64,000 nucleotides of DNA. Origin: Lysobacter soli (lineage in GTDB: Bacteria; Pseudomonadota; Gammaproteobacteria; Xanthomonadales; Xanthomonadaceae). The notes under the pieces were generated by a model, which saw nothing but the letters and a program-made list of their open reading frames with translations, did no database searches and was not told the DNA's origin. Each line of letters begins with the position of its first letter. Positions within the stretch are counted from its first letter, which is position 1. Below are positions 57,023 to 64,000 of this stretch, piece by piece. The DNA is taken from the NCBI RefSeq assembly GCF_003382285.1, contig NZ_QTJR01000001.1:1-64000 (forward strand), written 5' to 3'. The position numbers and the translations under genes are program-made.

Positions 57023-58006
57023 ATGCAGGAACCCGCCGGCACGCTGGATATCCGTCGTTTCGAGAGCAGCGGAAGCGTCCACACGATCGAGCTGGGCGAG
57101 GCAAGCCTGGACGATCTGACCGAAGACCAGCTGCTGTGGATCGACCTGGAAGGCGGCAGCGAGCCGACCATTACCGATGTGCTCGGGCGGCTGGGGATCG
57201 ACGACGAGGTCGCGGCCTGGTTCCTCGACCGCAGCGCGATGCCCGAACTGCGCGTGCGCAACGGCTGGTTCTTCGTGCGCGTGGTCGCGGTGCGCAACGA
57301 TGGCGAGCTCGCCTATAACGGGACGGTCCTGGCGATCCTGGCCGGTCGCAATTTCGTGATCACGTCGCACAAGGACCCGGTGGACTTCCTGACCAAGCTG
57401 CGTGAGCGCGAATCGCACGATTCCGGCCTGGGCATGCTCGGCGCGGACAGCTTCACCGCGTCGCTGCTGGACTGGCACGTCAATTCCTATTTCGACGCGG
57501 TGGCCGATTTCGAAAGCGCCGACGAGCGCCTGGAGACGGACATCCTCGACGATCGCCATGGCGAATGTCTGCACAGCCTGCGCGGCCTGCGCAAGGCGGC
57601 ATCGCGATTGCGACGGATGCTGTCGGCGCATCGCGGCGTGTTCGCCGCGATCGCGCGGCCGGACTTCCGGCCCGGCACCGACGGCGAAGTGAACCGGCAC
57701 TTCCAGACCGTCGACATGCATTTCCAGCGCGCCATGGAAGCGGTGGAGAACGCACGCGAGGTGGTGATCGGCTCGTTCGAACTCTTCAGCAACCAGACTG
57801 CGCTGCGCACGAACGCGATCATGCGCGTGCTGACCATCCTGGCGGCACTGATGGGTGGGTTGGCGGTGATCGCGGGCGTGCTGGGAATGAACTTTGAAGC
57901 GCCCTTCTTCAAGACCGGCCTGACGGGATTCGTCATCGCCGTTTCGCTCATGACCGGGCTGGCGCTGGCGGGACTCGCACTGGCGTGGTGGCGAAAGTGG
58001 CTGTGA
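57023..58006 (+). CDS. CorA/ZntB-family divalent cation transporter
   Basis: The 327-residue protein has a large cytosolic N-terminal domain (about 1-265) and two C-terminal transmembrane helices (about 268-290 and 298-322). The signature at the end of the first helix is GMNFEAPFF, retaining the GMN motif of CorA channels. The length and N-terminal sequence LLWIDLEGGSEPTITDVLGRLGID resemble the ZntB side of the family, which transports Zn2+. The cargo (Mg2+, Zn2+ or other) cannot be set from sequence. It is a single gene. Confidence 0.9.
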   Translation: MQEPAGTLDIRRFESSGSVHTIELGEASLDDLTEDQLLWIDLEGGSEPTITDVLGRLGIDDEVAAWFLDRSAMPELRVRNGWFFVRVVAVRNDGELAYNGTVLAILAGRNFVITSHKDPVDFLTKLRERESHDSGLGMLGADSFTASLLDWHVNSYFDAVADFESADERLETDILDDRHGECLHSLRGLRKAASRLRRMLSAHRGVFAAIARPDFRPGTDGEVNRHFQTVDMHFQRAMEAVENAREVVIGSFELFSNQTALRTNAIMRVLTILAALMGGLAVIAGVLGMNFEAPFFKTGLTGFVIAVSLMTGLALAGLALAWWRKWL

Positions 58007-58074
58007 GTCCATGAAGAAGCGGGAACGGCGTGGCGCCGTTCCCGCTCGCGAGAGACGGCCGTTGTCGGCGACCG

Positions 58075-58755
58075 TTATTGCGCAGCGCCGCCGAGCTTGC
58101 CCTGCAATGCCCTGCCGCGCTCCAGGTGCATCGCGACGTGTTCGCGCGAGGTGGTGAGGAACGCACGGATGTTGTCGTCGGTGGCGGCCGGCAGCAGGCG
58201 CGTGTCGATGAGCGTCAGCGCGTCCTGATGGCCCTTCACCATCGCATCGACATAGGCCTTCTCGTACTCCTTGCCGGACTTCTGGTCGAGCGTCGACAGA
58301 TCCGAGCGGCCCTTCTCCTCCAGCGCCGTCACTTCGGGGCTGCTCTCGTTCGGATTGAGCTTCTTGCCGGCTTCGAGGTTCTTCGAATGCTCGCGATGCA
58401 GCATGTCGGCGTATTGGGCCACCTCGCCCGTCACCTTCTTGCTCTTGGCCTGCTCGGCGGCGGCGACTTCATGCTTGTCGACGGCGCCGACCAGGGCCAC
58501 TGCGTCGGCCTGCGTCAGTGTGCCCGCAGCCGGGACGCCAGCAGCGGGGGCGGCCGGATCGTTCGCCACCGCGCTGGTGGCGTCGCCCGTGGTGCCGGTG
58601 GTGTCGGCGGGCTTTTCGGTCGGATCGGGGGCGTTCGCCTGCGGGCCCGAAAGCGCGGTCGAATCCGGATTGGCGTCGTTCTCGTCGCGCTTGCAGCCGG
58701 CCAGCGCCAGCATGGCGATCGAGATCGCGAGGGAGAGCTTCAATGCATGGTTCAT
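58075..58755 (-). CDS. DUF4142 lipoprotein
   Basis: The 226-residue product has a lipobox (ALAGC, Cys21), a Thr/Ala/Asp/Pro-rich linker (about 25-82) and a DUF4142 domain (about 85-220), a ferritin-like four-helix bundle by family, with EVAQYADMLHREHSKNLEAGKKL and AYVDAMVKGHQDALTLIDTRLL. The paired acidic and His residues could bind metal. Such proteins are common stress-associated periplasmic lipoproteins of unknown role. It is downstream of a short gene on the same strand. Confidence 0.88.
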   Translation of the reverse strand: MNHALKLSLAISIAMLALAGCKRDENDANPDSTALSGPQANAPDPTEKPADTTGTTGDATSAVANDPAAPAAGVPAAGTLTQADAVALVGAVDKHEVAAAEQAKSKKVTGEVAQYADMLHREHSKNLEAGKKLNPNESSPEVTALEEKGRSDLSTLDQKSGKEYEKAYVDAMVKGHQDALTLIDTRLLPAATDDNIRAFLTTSREHVAMHLERGRALQGKLGGAAQ

Positions 58756-58799
58756 GTCGATTTCCTGTCGGTGGTTGCTACAAGGCGGGAGCGAGGCGA

Positions 58800-59033
58800 T
58801 CAATGCAGGCGGAGCGATCCGTCGATGCGCGTGAACAGGCTTGCGCGTTCCCACGCGGCGCGTACGTCGGGCTCGACCTCTTCCCACGACAGTCCCGTCG
58901 CCTGCTCGTACGATTTCCACAGCACCGACGCGGCACGTTCGGCCGTCGTCCAGTCGGCGCCATAGATCTCGCGCGCACCTTCGCCGATGACGGCGACCAG
59001 CTGCTCGTAGCTGACCATTCGAGTGACGGCCAT
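58800..59033 (-). CDS. Small hypothetical protein
   Basis: The 77-residue product (MAVTRMVSYEQLVAVIGEGAREIYG...) is acidic and probably helical, with two Trp-containing helices (DWTTAERAASVLWKSYEQ and SWEEVEPDVRAAWERASLF). The ATG at 59033 has GGAGGACA upstream; longer frames lack a ribosome site. It lies 44 bp before the DUF4142 lipoprotein on the same strand, so the two may share a transcript. No family recognised. Confidence 0.65.
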   Translation of the reverse strand: MAVTRMVSYEQLVAVIGEGAREIYGADWTTAERAASVLWKSYEQATGLSWEEVEPDVRAAWERASLFTRIDGSLRLH

Positions 59034-59369
59034 GGCTGTCCTCCCGCGATGCCTCGCAACGCAACGCGTGGCCCGCGCTGCTTGTATCCATGTCACCGCA
59101 AGTGTCATGCCATGGCGGCAAGCCGCCGTGCCGGCCTCGACGGCGCATCGGCGCGAAAAACCTTCCGGGCGCGCGCAGCAATTCGCCTGTTCACGGCATG
59201 CACGTGAGCTTCACGTGTGCCAATCGCGACTGAAGAAGACTGAATTCGATGCGCGCGGCACACACGAACGCAGAGCACGTTCCAACGATGCGCTGCACGA
59301 TTCTTCACGAAATCTGGCTGCGCCAATTCCTATAAGGGACGGACGCTTTCAACGACAGGAATCCGTCCA
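59034..59369. other. Intergenic promoter region before the ferritin-like gene
   Basis: About 335 bp between divergent genes. CCTATAAGGG at 59330-59339 includes a good -10-like element (TATAAG or CTATAA) some 30 bases before the ferritin-like start, with no clear -35; this would fit a stationary-phase sigma factor but is not proof. Nothing else stands out. Confidence 0.35.
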
Positions 59370-59990
59370 ATGGCACGTACGTCGAACTTCGATCAGGCCC
59401 AGGTCCACGAACTGCTGCTGCAGGCGCTGGAGACCGAGCGCGGCGGCATCCAGGTCTACACCGCGGCGATCAAGGCCGCACAGAACGAGGACCTCAAGAA
59501 GGAATTCCAGGAATACCTGGAAGAAACGCGGACGCACGAGGAAATCCTCACGCGCGTGTTCCAGCAACTGGGAATGGACACCGAAGAGCAGAGCCCCGGC
59601 CGCAGGGTCGTCGCGCACCAAGGCCAGTCGCTTGTCGCAGCCATCGAGATGGCGATCGAGAGCGCCGAGCCTGCCGCCGCCGAAATCGTCGCCGCCGAAT
59701 GCGTGGTGCTCGCCGAAACGAAGGACCACTCGAACTGGGAGCTCATCGGCCAGGTCGCGCTGAAGGCGAAGGCCGAATATGCGGACGCGCTGAAGCAGGC
59801 CTATCAGGCGGTCGAGAAGGACGAGGACCATCACCTCTACCACACCAAGGGCTGGGCACGTGAGCTGTGGATCCAGTCGCTCGGGTTCCCTGCCGTGCTA
59901 CCGCCCCCGGAAGAGGTCAAGCAGGTCGAGACCGCCATCGGTGCCGCGCGTGCCGAGCAGGCCCGCGACGAGATGCTGAAGCGGCATTGA
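59370..59990 (+). CDS. Ferritin-like domain protein
   Basis: The 206-residue protein is predicted to be nearly all helical with the spacing of a four-helix ferritin-like bundle. Candidate metal ligands are the E-x2-H type pairs: ALETERGGIQVY (helix 1), EETRTHEEIL (helix 2), AAECVVLAETKDHSNW (helix 3) and EKDEDHHLYHTKGW (helix 4). Related proteins are annotated as ferritin-like or DUF892/YciE-type stress proteins. It is cytosolic and has its own terminator. Confidence 0.8.
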   Translation: MARTSNFDQAQVHELLLQALETERGGIQVYTAAIKAAQNEDLKKEFQEYLEETRTHEEILTRVFQQLGMDTEEQSPGRRVVAHQGQSLVAAIEMAIESAEPAAAEIVAAECVVLAETKDHSNWELIGQVALKAKAEYADALKQAYQAVEKDEDHHLYHTKGWARELWIQSLGFPAVLPPPEEVKQVETAIGAARAEQARDEMLKRH

Positions 59991-60009
59991 GTCCACCCGT
60001 CGCGCAACG

Positions 60010-60038
60010 AAAAACGGCCGGAAAATCCGGCCGTTTTT
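60010..60038. terminator. Bidirectional intrinsic terminator
   Basis: AAAAACGGCCGG pairs perfectly with CCGGCCGTTTTT around the five-base loop AAAAT. The A-tract and T-tract make it effective in both directions. It sits between the ferritin-like gene and the convergent NarL-type regulator gene and should end both transcripts. Confidence 0.95.
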
Positions 60039-60057
60039 CATCTACGCGTAAGCGGGC

Positions 60058-60699
60058 TCAGGCCCCGAGGCCGTGCTCGCGCGCGTAGGCGTAGAACTCC
60101 AGGTCGCTTTTCACTCCGAGCTTGCGCATCGCCTCGACCTTCTGGCTGCTCACGGTCTTTACGCTGCGGTTGAGCTGGCGTGCGATCTCCGACACCGTGT
60201 GCCCCAGCGCGAACAGACGCATCACTTCGGCCTCGCGCTTGGACAGCGCCGTCGTCGAATCGGGACTTTCGCCCTGCACCGAATCGATCTGCTTGCGCAC
60301 TGTGGCGCTCAAGTAACTGCGGCCAGCCGTAGCGGCGGTCACCGCCGTCGGCAGTTCCTTCATCGCATCCGATTTGCTCACCACGCCGCGCACGTTGCCC
60401 AGGCGCGCGATGTTGTTGAGCACGCCGGGGTTGGCCAGCTGCGTCAGCACCACGATGCCGAGCTCGGGCCAGCGACGCCCGATCAGCTGCAGCAGGCTCA
60501 GGCCGTCGGCCGCCTGCTCGCCCGGCATGTTGAAGTCGGTGACCAGCAACTGGCAGGCGGTGCCGTCCAGCACGCGCAGCAGTTCGTCGGGCGAGGTCGC
60601 CTCGGCGACGACGCGAAAACCCGGACTCTGCTCCAGCAGCGCACGCACGCCACTGGACACGATCGGGTGGTCATCGGCGAGAACGATATGGAAAACCAA
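60058..60699 (-). CDS. NarL/RcsB-type response regulator
   Basis: The 213-residue regulator has a receiver domain (acidic pair ADDH, phosphoacceptor Asp55 in LLVTDFNMPG, Thr in VVLTQL, Lys in VVSKSDAMKEL) and a LuxR-type DNA-binding domain (about 145-205; LSKREAEVMRLFALGHTVSEIARQLNRSVKTVSSQKVEAMRKLGV). The SVKTVSSQK helix resembles RcsB. No histidine kinase is adjacent. A perfect TATACT -10 element lies on the minus strand at 60800-60795, about 95 bp upstream of the start. Confidence 0.92.
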   Translation of the reverse strand: MVFHIVLADDHPIVSSGVRALLEQSPGFRVVAEATSPDELLRVLDGTACQLLVTDFNMPGEQAADGLSLLQLIGRRWPELGIVVLTQLANPGVLNNIARLGNVRGVVSKSDAMKELPTAVTAATAGRSYLSATVRKQIDSVQGESPDSTTALSKREAEVMRLFALGHTVSEIARQLNRSVKTVSSQKVEAMRKLGVKSDLEFYAYAREHGLGA

Positions 60700-60858
60700 G
60701 CGGGCACCTCAGCTTCGATCGCAACGGAGCTTCACTTCCGGCCGCCGTGGGCGGTGTCCGGTGGCGGCCGCTGCCGGCCCTCGCATCCGGCCGGAGTATA
60801 TACCCGCCCGTTCAGGCATCGTGATCCCGCATTTCATCAATCAGGCTAGACTGTTTCC

Positions 60859-61263
60859 ATGCGTCGCATCGCGTTCCGCCTGCTCCTGTGCCTGATGCTC
60901 GTCCTGAACGGGATGGGCTACGCCGTGGCGGGCACGCAGATGAACATGACGCATGTGGCAATGGCGGTCGCGGCGTACGAAGCCGCCAACAACCCGCCGT
61001 GCCACGAGGCCGCGCCGGTCGAAACGGTCGCCGGGATGGCGCATTCGCACGACGCGCAGATGGCCGATGCGTCCGATCCGGGCGTTCCTTCGTGCTGCCA
61101 GTCCTCGCAGTGCAACTGCGATTGCCTCCAGCACGCCACGGCGGCCATGTCCGTCGTCGCCGTTCCCGCCGATGCGCCCGCGGGTGCCGACATCGCGCAA
61201 CCGCGCGTCGTGAACCGCATCGCGCCGCCGCTGCCGAATCTGCTCCGACCTCCCATCGCCTGA
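60859..61263 (+). CDS. copL: CopL-family metal-binding regulatory protein
   Basis: The 134-residue product has a signal-like N-terminus (LLLCLMLVLNGMGYAVAG) and a Met/His/Cys-rich body with HEAAP, MAHSHDAQM and a dense cysteine cluster CCQSSQCNCDC, the pattern of CopL. In Xanthomonas, copL lies directly upstream of copA and is needed for copper-induced expression of the operon. Here copA starts 97 bp downstream. A TAGACT -10-like element at 60847-60852 lies so close to the ATG that the message may be leaderless. Confidence 0.9.
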   Translation: MRRIAFRLLLCLMLVLNGMGYAVAGTQMNMTHVAMAVAAYEAANNPPCHEAAPVETVAGMAHSHDAQMADASDPGVPSCCQSSQCNCDCLQHATAAMSVVAVPADAPAGADIAQPRVVNRIAPPLPNLLRPPIA

Positions 61264-61360
61264 CTCCGGGCGCGCCCTGGCGCGCCGATCCCGCCGCGTG
61301 CGCGAGCGGTCGCCCTGACCGCCATCGCGCCGCATCCCGATGATCTGCACGGAGCAGTCC

Positions 61361-63193
61361 ATGACATCCGATGTTTTTCGCCGTCGCGCGGCTTCGCCGT
61401 CGCGACGACGTTTCGTCACCGGCCTGGCGGCCGGGGGCGTCGCCACGGGCGCGGGCCTGTGGCATCTGCCGGGTACGGCCGTCGCGGCACCGGCGCATTC
61501 CCCCAACGTGCTCACCGGCACGCAGTTCGACCTGTCGATCGACGCCTCGCCGGTCAACTTCACTGGCCGCACGCGTCCTGCGGTCACCGTCAACGGCTCG
61601 CTGCCGGCGCCGATCCTGCGGTGGCGCGAAGGCGACACCGTCACGCTGCGCGTGGCCAACCGCCTGCCCGTGCAGAGCTCGATCCACTGGCATGGCCTGG
61701 TCCTGCCCGCCAACATGGACGGCGTGCCGGGCCTGAGTTTCGACGGCATCGGTCCGGGCGAAACCTTCACCTACCGCTTCGACATCCGCCAGTCCGGCAC
61801 GTACTGGTACCACAGCCATTCGCTGTTCCAGGAGCAGGCCGGCCTCTACGGCGCGATCGTCATCGACCCGCGCGAACCGGCGCCGTACGCGTTCCATCGC
61901 GAACACGTCGTGCTGCTGTCGGACTGGACCGACCTGGGACCGGCCGCGCTGTTCCGGCGCATGAAGAAGATGGCCGGCTACGACAACTTCCATAAGCGCA
62001 CCGTCGGCGACTTCTTCGACGACGTGTCGCGCGATGGGCTGTCGGCCACGCTGCGCGACCGCGGCCAGTGGGGGCGCATGCGCATGACGCCCACCGACCT
62101 GTCCGACGTCAACGCGAACACCTACACCTACCTGCTCAACGGCACCGCGCCGTCGGGCAACTGGACCGGCCTGTTCCGCAGTGGCGAGAAGGTGCTGCTG
62201 CGCTTCATCAACGGCTCGGCGATGACCTATTTCGACGTGCGCATTCCCGGCCTGAAGATGACCGTCGTCGCCGCGGACGGCCAGTACATCCATCCGGTGA
62301 CAGTCGACGAGTTCCGCATCGCGGTGGCCGAAACCTTCGACGTGATCGTCGAACCCTCCGGGCAGGACGCGTACGCGATCTTCGCCCAGGACATGGGCCG
62401 CACCGGTTACGCGCGCGGCACCCTCGCGGTGCGCCACGGGCTGGAAGCGCCGCTGCCCGCGCAGGATGCGCGCCCGATCCTGACGATGGACGACATGGGC
62501 CACGGCGGGATGGCCGACGCCGGCATGGGGCACTCCGGTTTGAAGCCCGGCGCCAAAGGCATGGAAGGCGGCTGCGGCGCGAACATGGGCATGAAGGGCA
62601 TGGAAGGCGGTTGCGGCGCCAACATGGGCCACGACATGGCCGGCATGGACCACGGCGGCGACATGCAGTCGCATCCGGCAAGCGAGCGCGGCAATCCGCT
62701 GATCGACATGCAGACGATGTCGCCGACGCCGAAGCTCGACGACCCCGGCATCGGCCTGCGCGACAACGGCCGCACCGTGCTCACCTACGGCGCGATGCGC
62801 AGCCTGTTCGACGATCCGGATGGCCGCCAGCCCTCGCGAACAGTCGAGCTGCACCTCACCGGGCACATGGAGAAGTTCGCCTGGTCGTTCGACGGCCTGA
62901 AGTTCATGGACGCCGAACCGCTGCGCCTGAACTACGGCGAGCGCATGCGCATCGTGCTGGTCAACGACACGATGATGACGCACCCGATCCACCTGCACGG
63001 TATGTGGAGCGACGTCGAGAACGAGAGCGGCGAGTTCCACCTGCGCAAGCACACCGTCGACATGCCGCCGGGCACGAAGCGCAGCTATCGCGTGCGTGCC
63101 GACGCGCTCGGCCGCTGGGCGTACCACTGCCACCTGCTCTACCACATGGAAGCCGGGATGATGCGCGAAGTGCGCGTGGAGGAACGCGCATGA
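61361..63193 (+). CDS. copA: Copper-resistance multicopper oxidase CopA
   Basis: The 610-residue periplasmic oxidase has a Tat signal (PSRRRFVTGLAAGG) and three cupredoxin domains with all copper-site motifs: HWHG, YHSH, HPIHLHG and the final YHCHLLYHMEAGM (type 1 Cys/His/Met). Between domains lies a Met/Gly/His-rich segment (about 385-440) with a duplicated KGMEGGCGANMG unit. It oxidises or sequesters Cu(I). I prefer the ATG at 61361 because GGAG precedes it; another in-frame ATG is at 61340. Its stop overlaps the copB start (ATGA). Confidence 0.96.
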   Translation: MTSDVFRRRAASPSRRRFVTGLAAGGVATGAGLWHLPGTAVAAPAHSPNVLTGTQFDLSIDASPVNFTGRTRPAVTVNGSLPAPILRWREGDTVTLRVANRLPVQSSIHWHGLVLPANMDGVPGLSFDGIGPGETFTYRFDIRQSGTYWYHSHSLFQEQAGLYGAIVIDPREPAPYAFHREHVVLLSDWTDLGPAALFRRMKKMAGYDNFHKRTVGDFFDDVSRDGLSATLRDRGQWGRMRMTPTDLSDVNANTYTYLLNGTAPSGNWTGLFRSGEKVLLRFINGSAMTYFDVRIPGLKMTVVAADGQYIHPVTVDEFRIAVAETFDVIVEPSGQDAYAIFAQDMGRTGYARGTLAVRHGLEAPLPAQDARPILTMDDMGHGGMADAGMGHSGLKPGAKGMEGGCGANMGMKGMEGGCGANMGHDMAGMDHGGDMQSHPASERGNPLIDMQTMSPTPKLDDPGIGLRDNGRTVLTYGAMRSLFDDPDGRQPSRTVELHLTGHMEKFAWSFDGLKFMDAEPLRLNYGERMRIVLVNDTMMTHPIHLHGMWSDVENESGEFHLRKHTVDMPPGTKRSYRVRADALGRWAYHCHLLYHMEAGMMREVRVEERA

Positions 63194-64000
63194 CCGGCCT
63201 CCGTTCCCTGCTCGCCTGCGCGCTGTCGCTGGCGCTCGCGCCCGCGTGGGCGCAGGACCATTCGCACCACCATGCGCCGCCGCCCTCCGAACCGAAGGCA
63301 ACGGCCACGCACGATCACGCATCGATGGACCATGCCGCGCATCAGCAAGGCGCGGTGGATCACGCCGCGATGGGCCACGGCACGCCCTCGCAGGCTGCGC
63401 CCGTCGAGCCGATACCGACGCTCACCGACGCCGACCGCGCCGCGGCGTTCCCCGACCTCGCACACGGCATGCACCACGCGCCGGAGCGCAACAGCTTCGT
63501 GATGTTCGATCGGCTGGAAGCGGTCGATCTGGACCACGGCCGTGGCGAAGCGTGGGAAGCGCAGGCGTGGATCGGTTCCGACCTCAACCGCCTGTGGCTT
63601 CGCAGCGAAGGCGAACGCGAACGCGGCCACACCGAAGCGGCCGACCTGGAAGTGCTCTACGGCCGCAGCGTCACGCCGTGGTGGGACGTCGTCGCCGGCC
63701 TGAAGCACGACTTCAAGCCCGGCCGCTCGCGCGACTGGGCCGCGTTCGGCGTGCAGGGACTGGCGCCGTACAAGTTCGAAGTGAGCGCGACGGCCTACCT
63801 CGGCGAAAGCGGCGCGACGGCCGCGACCGTGGAGGCCGAATACGAGGTGCTGCTGACCAACCGGCTGATCCTGCAGCCGCGCGTGGAAGTGGAAGCGTTC
63901 GGCAAGGACGATCCAGCGCGTGGCATCGGCTCCGGCCTGTCCACGGTCGAAGCCGGATTGCGCCTTCGCTACGAGTTCACGCGACGGTTCGCGCCCTACG
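63190..64000 (+). CDS. copB: Copper-resistance outer-membrane protein CopB (partial, runs off the window)
   Basis: At least 270 residues are present and the frame is open at the window end. There is a signal peptide (LLACALSLALAPAWA) followed by a His/Met-rich segment (DHSHHHAPPP, HDHASMDHAAHQ, DHAAMGHG) that can bind copper. The start of the CopB beta-barrel domain comes next (HGMHHAPERNSFVMFDRLEAVD, LEVLYGRSVTPWWDVVAGLKHDF, ATVEAEYEVLLTNRLILQPRVEV). CopB is an outer-membrane partner of CopA. The four-base overlap with copA indicates translational coupling. Confidence 0.94.
   Translation, partial: MTGLRSLLACALSLALAPAWAQDHSHHHAPPPSEPKATATHDHASMDHAAHQQGAVDHAAMGHGTPSQAAPVEPIPTLTDADRAAAFPDLAHGMHHAPERNSFVMFDRLEAVDLDHGRGEAWEAQAWIGSDLNRLWLRSEGERERGHTEAADLEVLYGRSVTPWWDVVAGLKHDFKPGRSRDWAAFGVQGLAPYKFEVSATAYLGESGATAATVEAEYEVLLTNRLILQPRVEVEAFGKDDPARGIGSGLSTVEAGLRLRYEFTRRFAPY

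Overview
The window is high-GC bacterial DNA from a gammaproteobacterium, most likely a member of the Xanthomonadaceae (Lysobacter/Luteimonas/Xanthomonas type). The grounds are the copL-copA-copB copper locus order, the codon bias, and many intergenic copies of a CCCTCACCCCAACCCCTCTCCC-type palindromic repeat. This placement is an inference from content; there is no rRNA or marker gene to confirm it. No tRNA, rRNA, CRISPR array, insertion sequence or phage gene was recognised.

Layout. 1-655: three tandem copies of a ~238-bp repeat. 0.65-12 kb: housekeeping and stress genes (lipoprotein, tRNA hydroxylase TrhO, glycosyltransferase, SoxR with a diverging quinone reductase-MFS pair, AraC regulator with a diverging aldo/keto reductase and SDR). 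12-21 kb: flavin reductase, YjdM, a minus-strand operon of a sulfatase, a HAD phosphatase, a formylglycine-generating enzyme and two membrane proteins, then azurin, an AlkD-like DNA glycosylase and a VOC protein. 21-30.7 kb: a BlaI/M56 pair, an amidohydrolase lipoprotein, an unrecognised exported protein, a PAS histidine kinase and a FixJ-like regulator, separated by repeat-rich spacers.

30.9-50.8 kb is the most interesting part: three consecutive plus-strand transcription units. Unit A has eight tightly packed genes: lone receiver protein, DUF3302, HlyD, outer-membrane factor, Ca2+/H+ antiporter, K+ channel, outer-membrane barrel protein and MscS. Unit B encodes a 918-residue Orn/Lys/Arg decarboxylase, two AspT-type exchangers and an OprD-like porin. 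Unit C encodes an OmpA-like protein and DUF3300, DUF2950 and DUF2092 exported proteins. Each unit is preceded by the identical 16-mer GGGCCAAGGGCCAATT, a direct repeat of GGGCCAA, placed at or just upstream of a plausible -35 element. I infer a co-regulated envelope, ion and amine/pH-homeostasis island with an unidentified activator.

50.8-64 kb: a repeat array, cation diffusion facilitator, Tat-exported alpha/beta hydrolase, large-subunit catalase with a C-terminal DJ-1-like domain, CorA/ZntB transporter, DUF4142 lipoprotein, ferritin-like protein, NarL-type regulator and the copper locus copL-copA-copB. copB runs off the right edge.

Regulatory sites that can be read directly include a 20-bp perfect SoxR-type palindrome inside a 19-bp promoter spacer, a perfect FNR/ANR box placed for class II activation of azurin, and two overlapping inverted repeats in front of the BlaI-family gene. 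The theme across the window is oxidative, metal, low-oxygen and pH stress.
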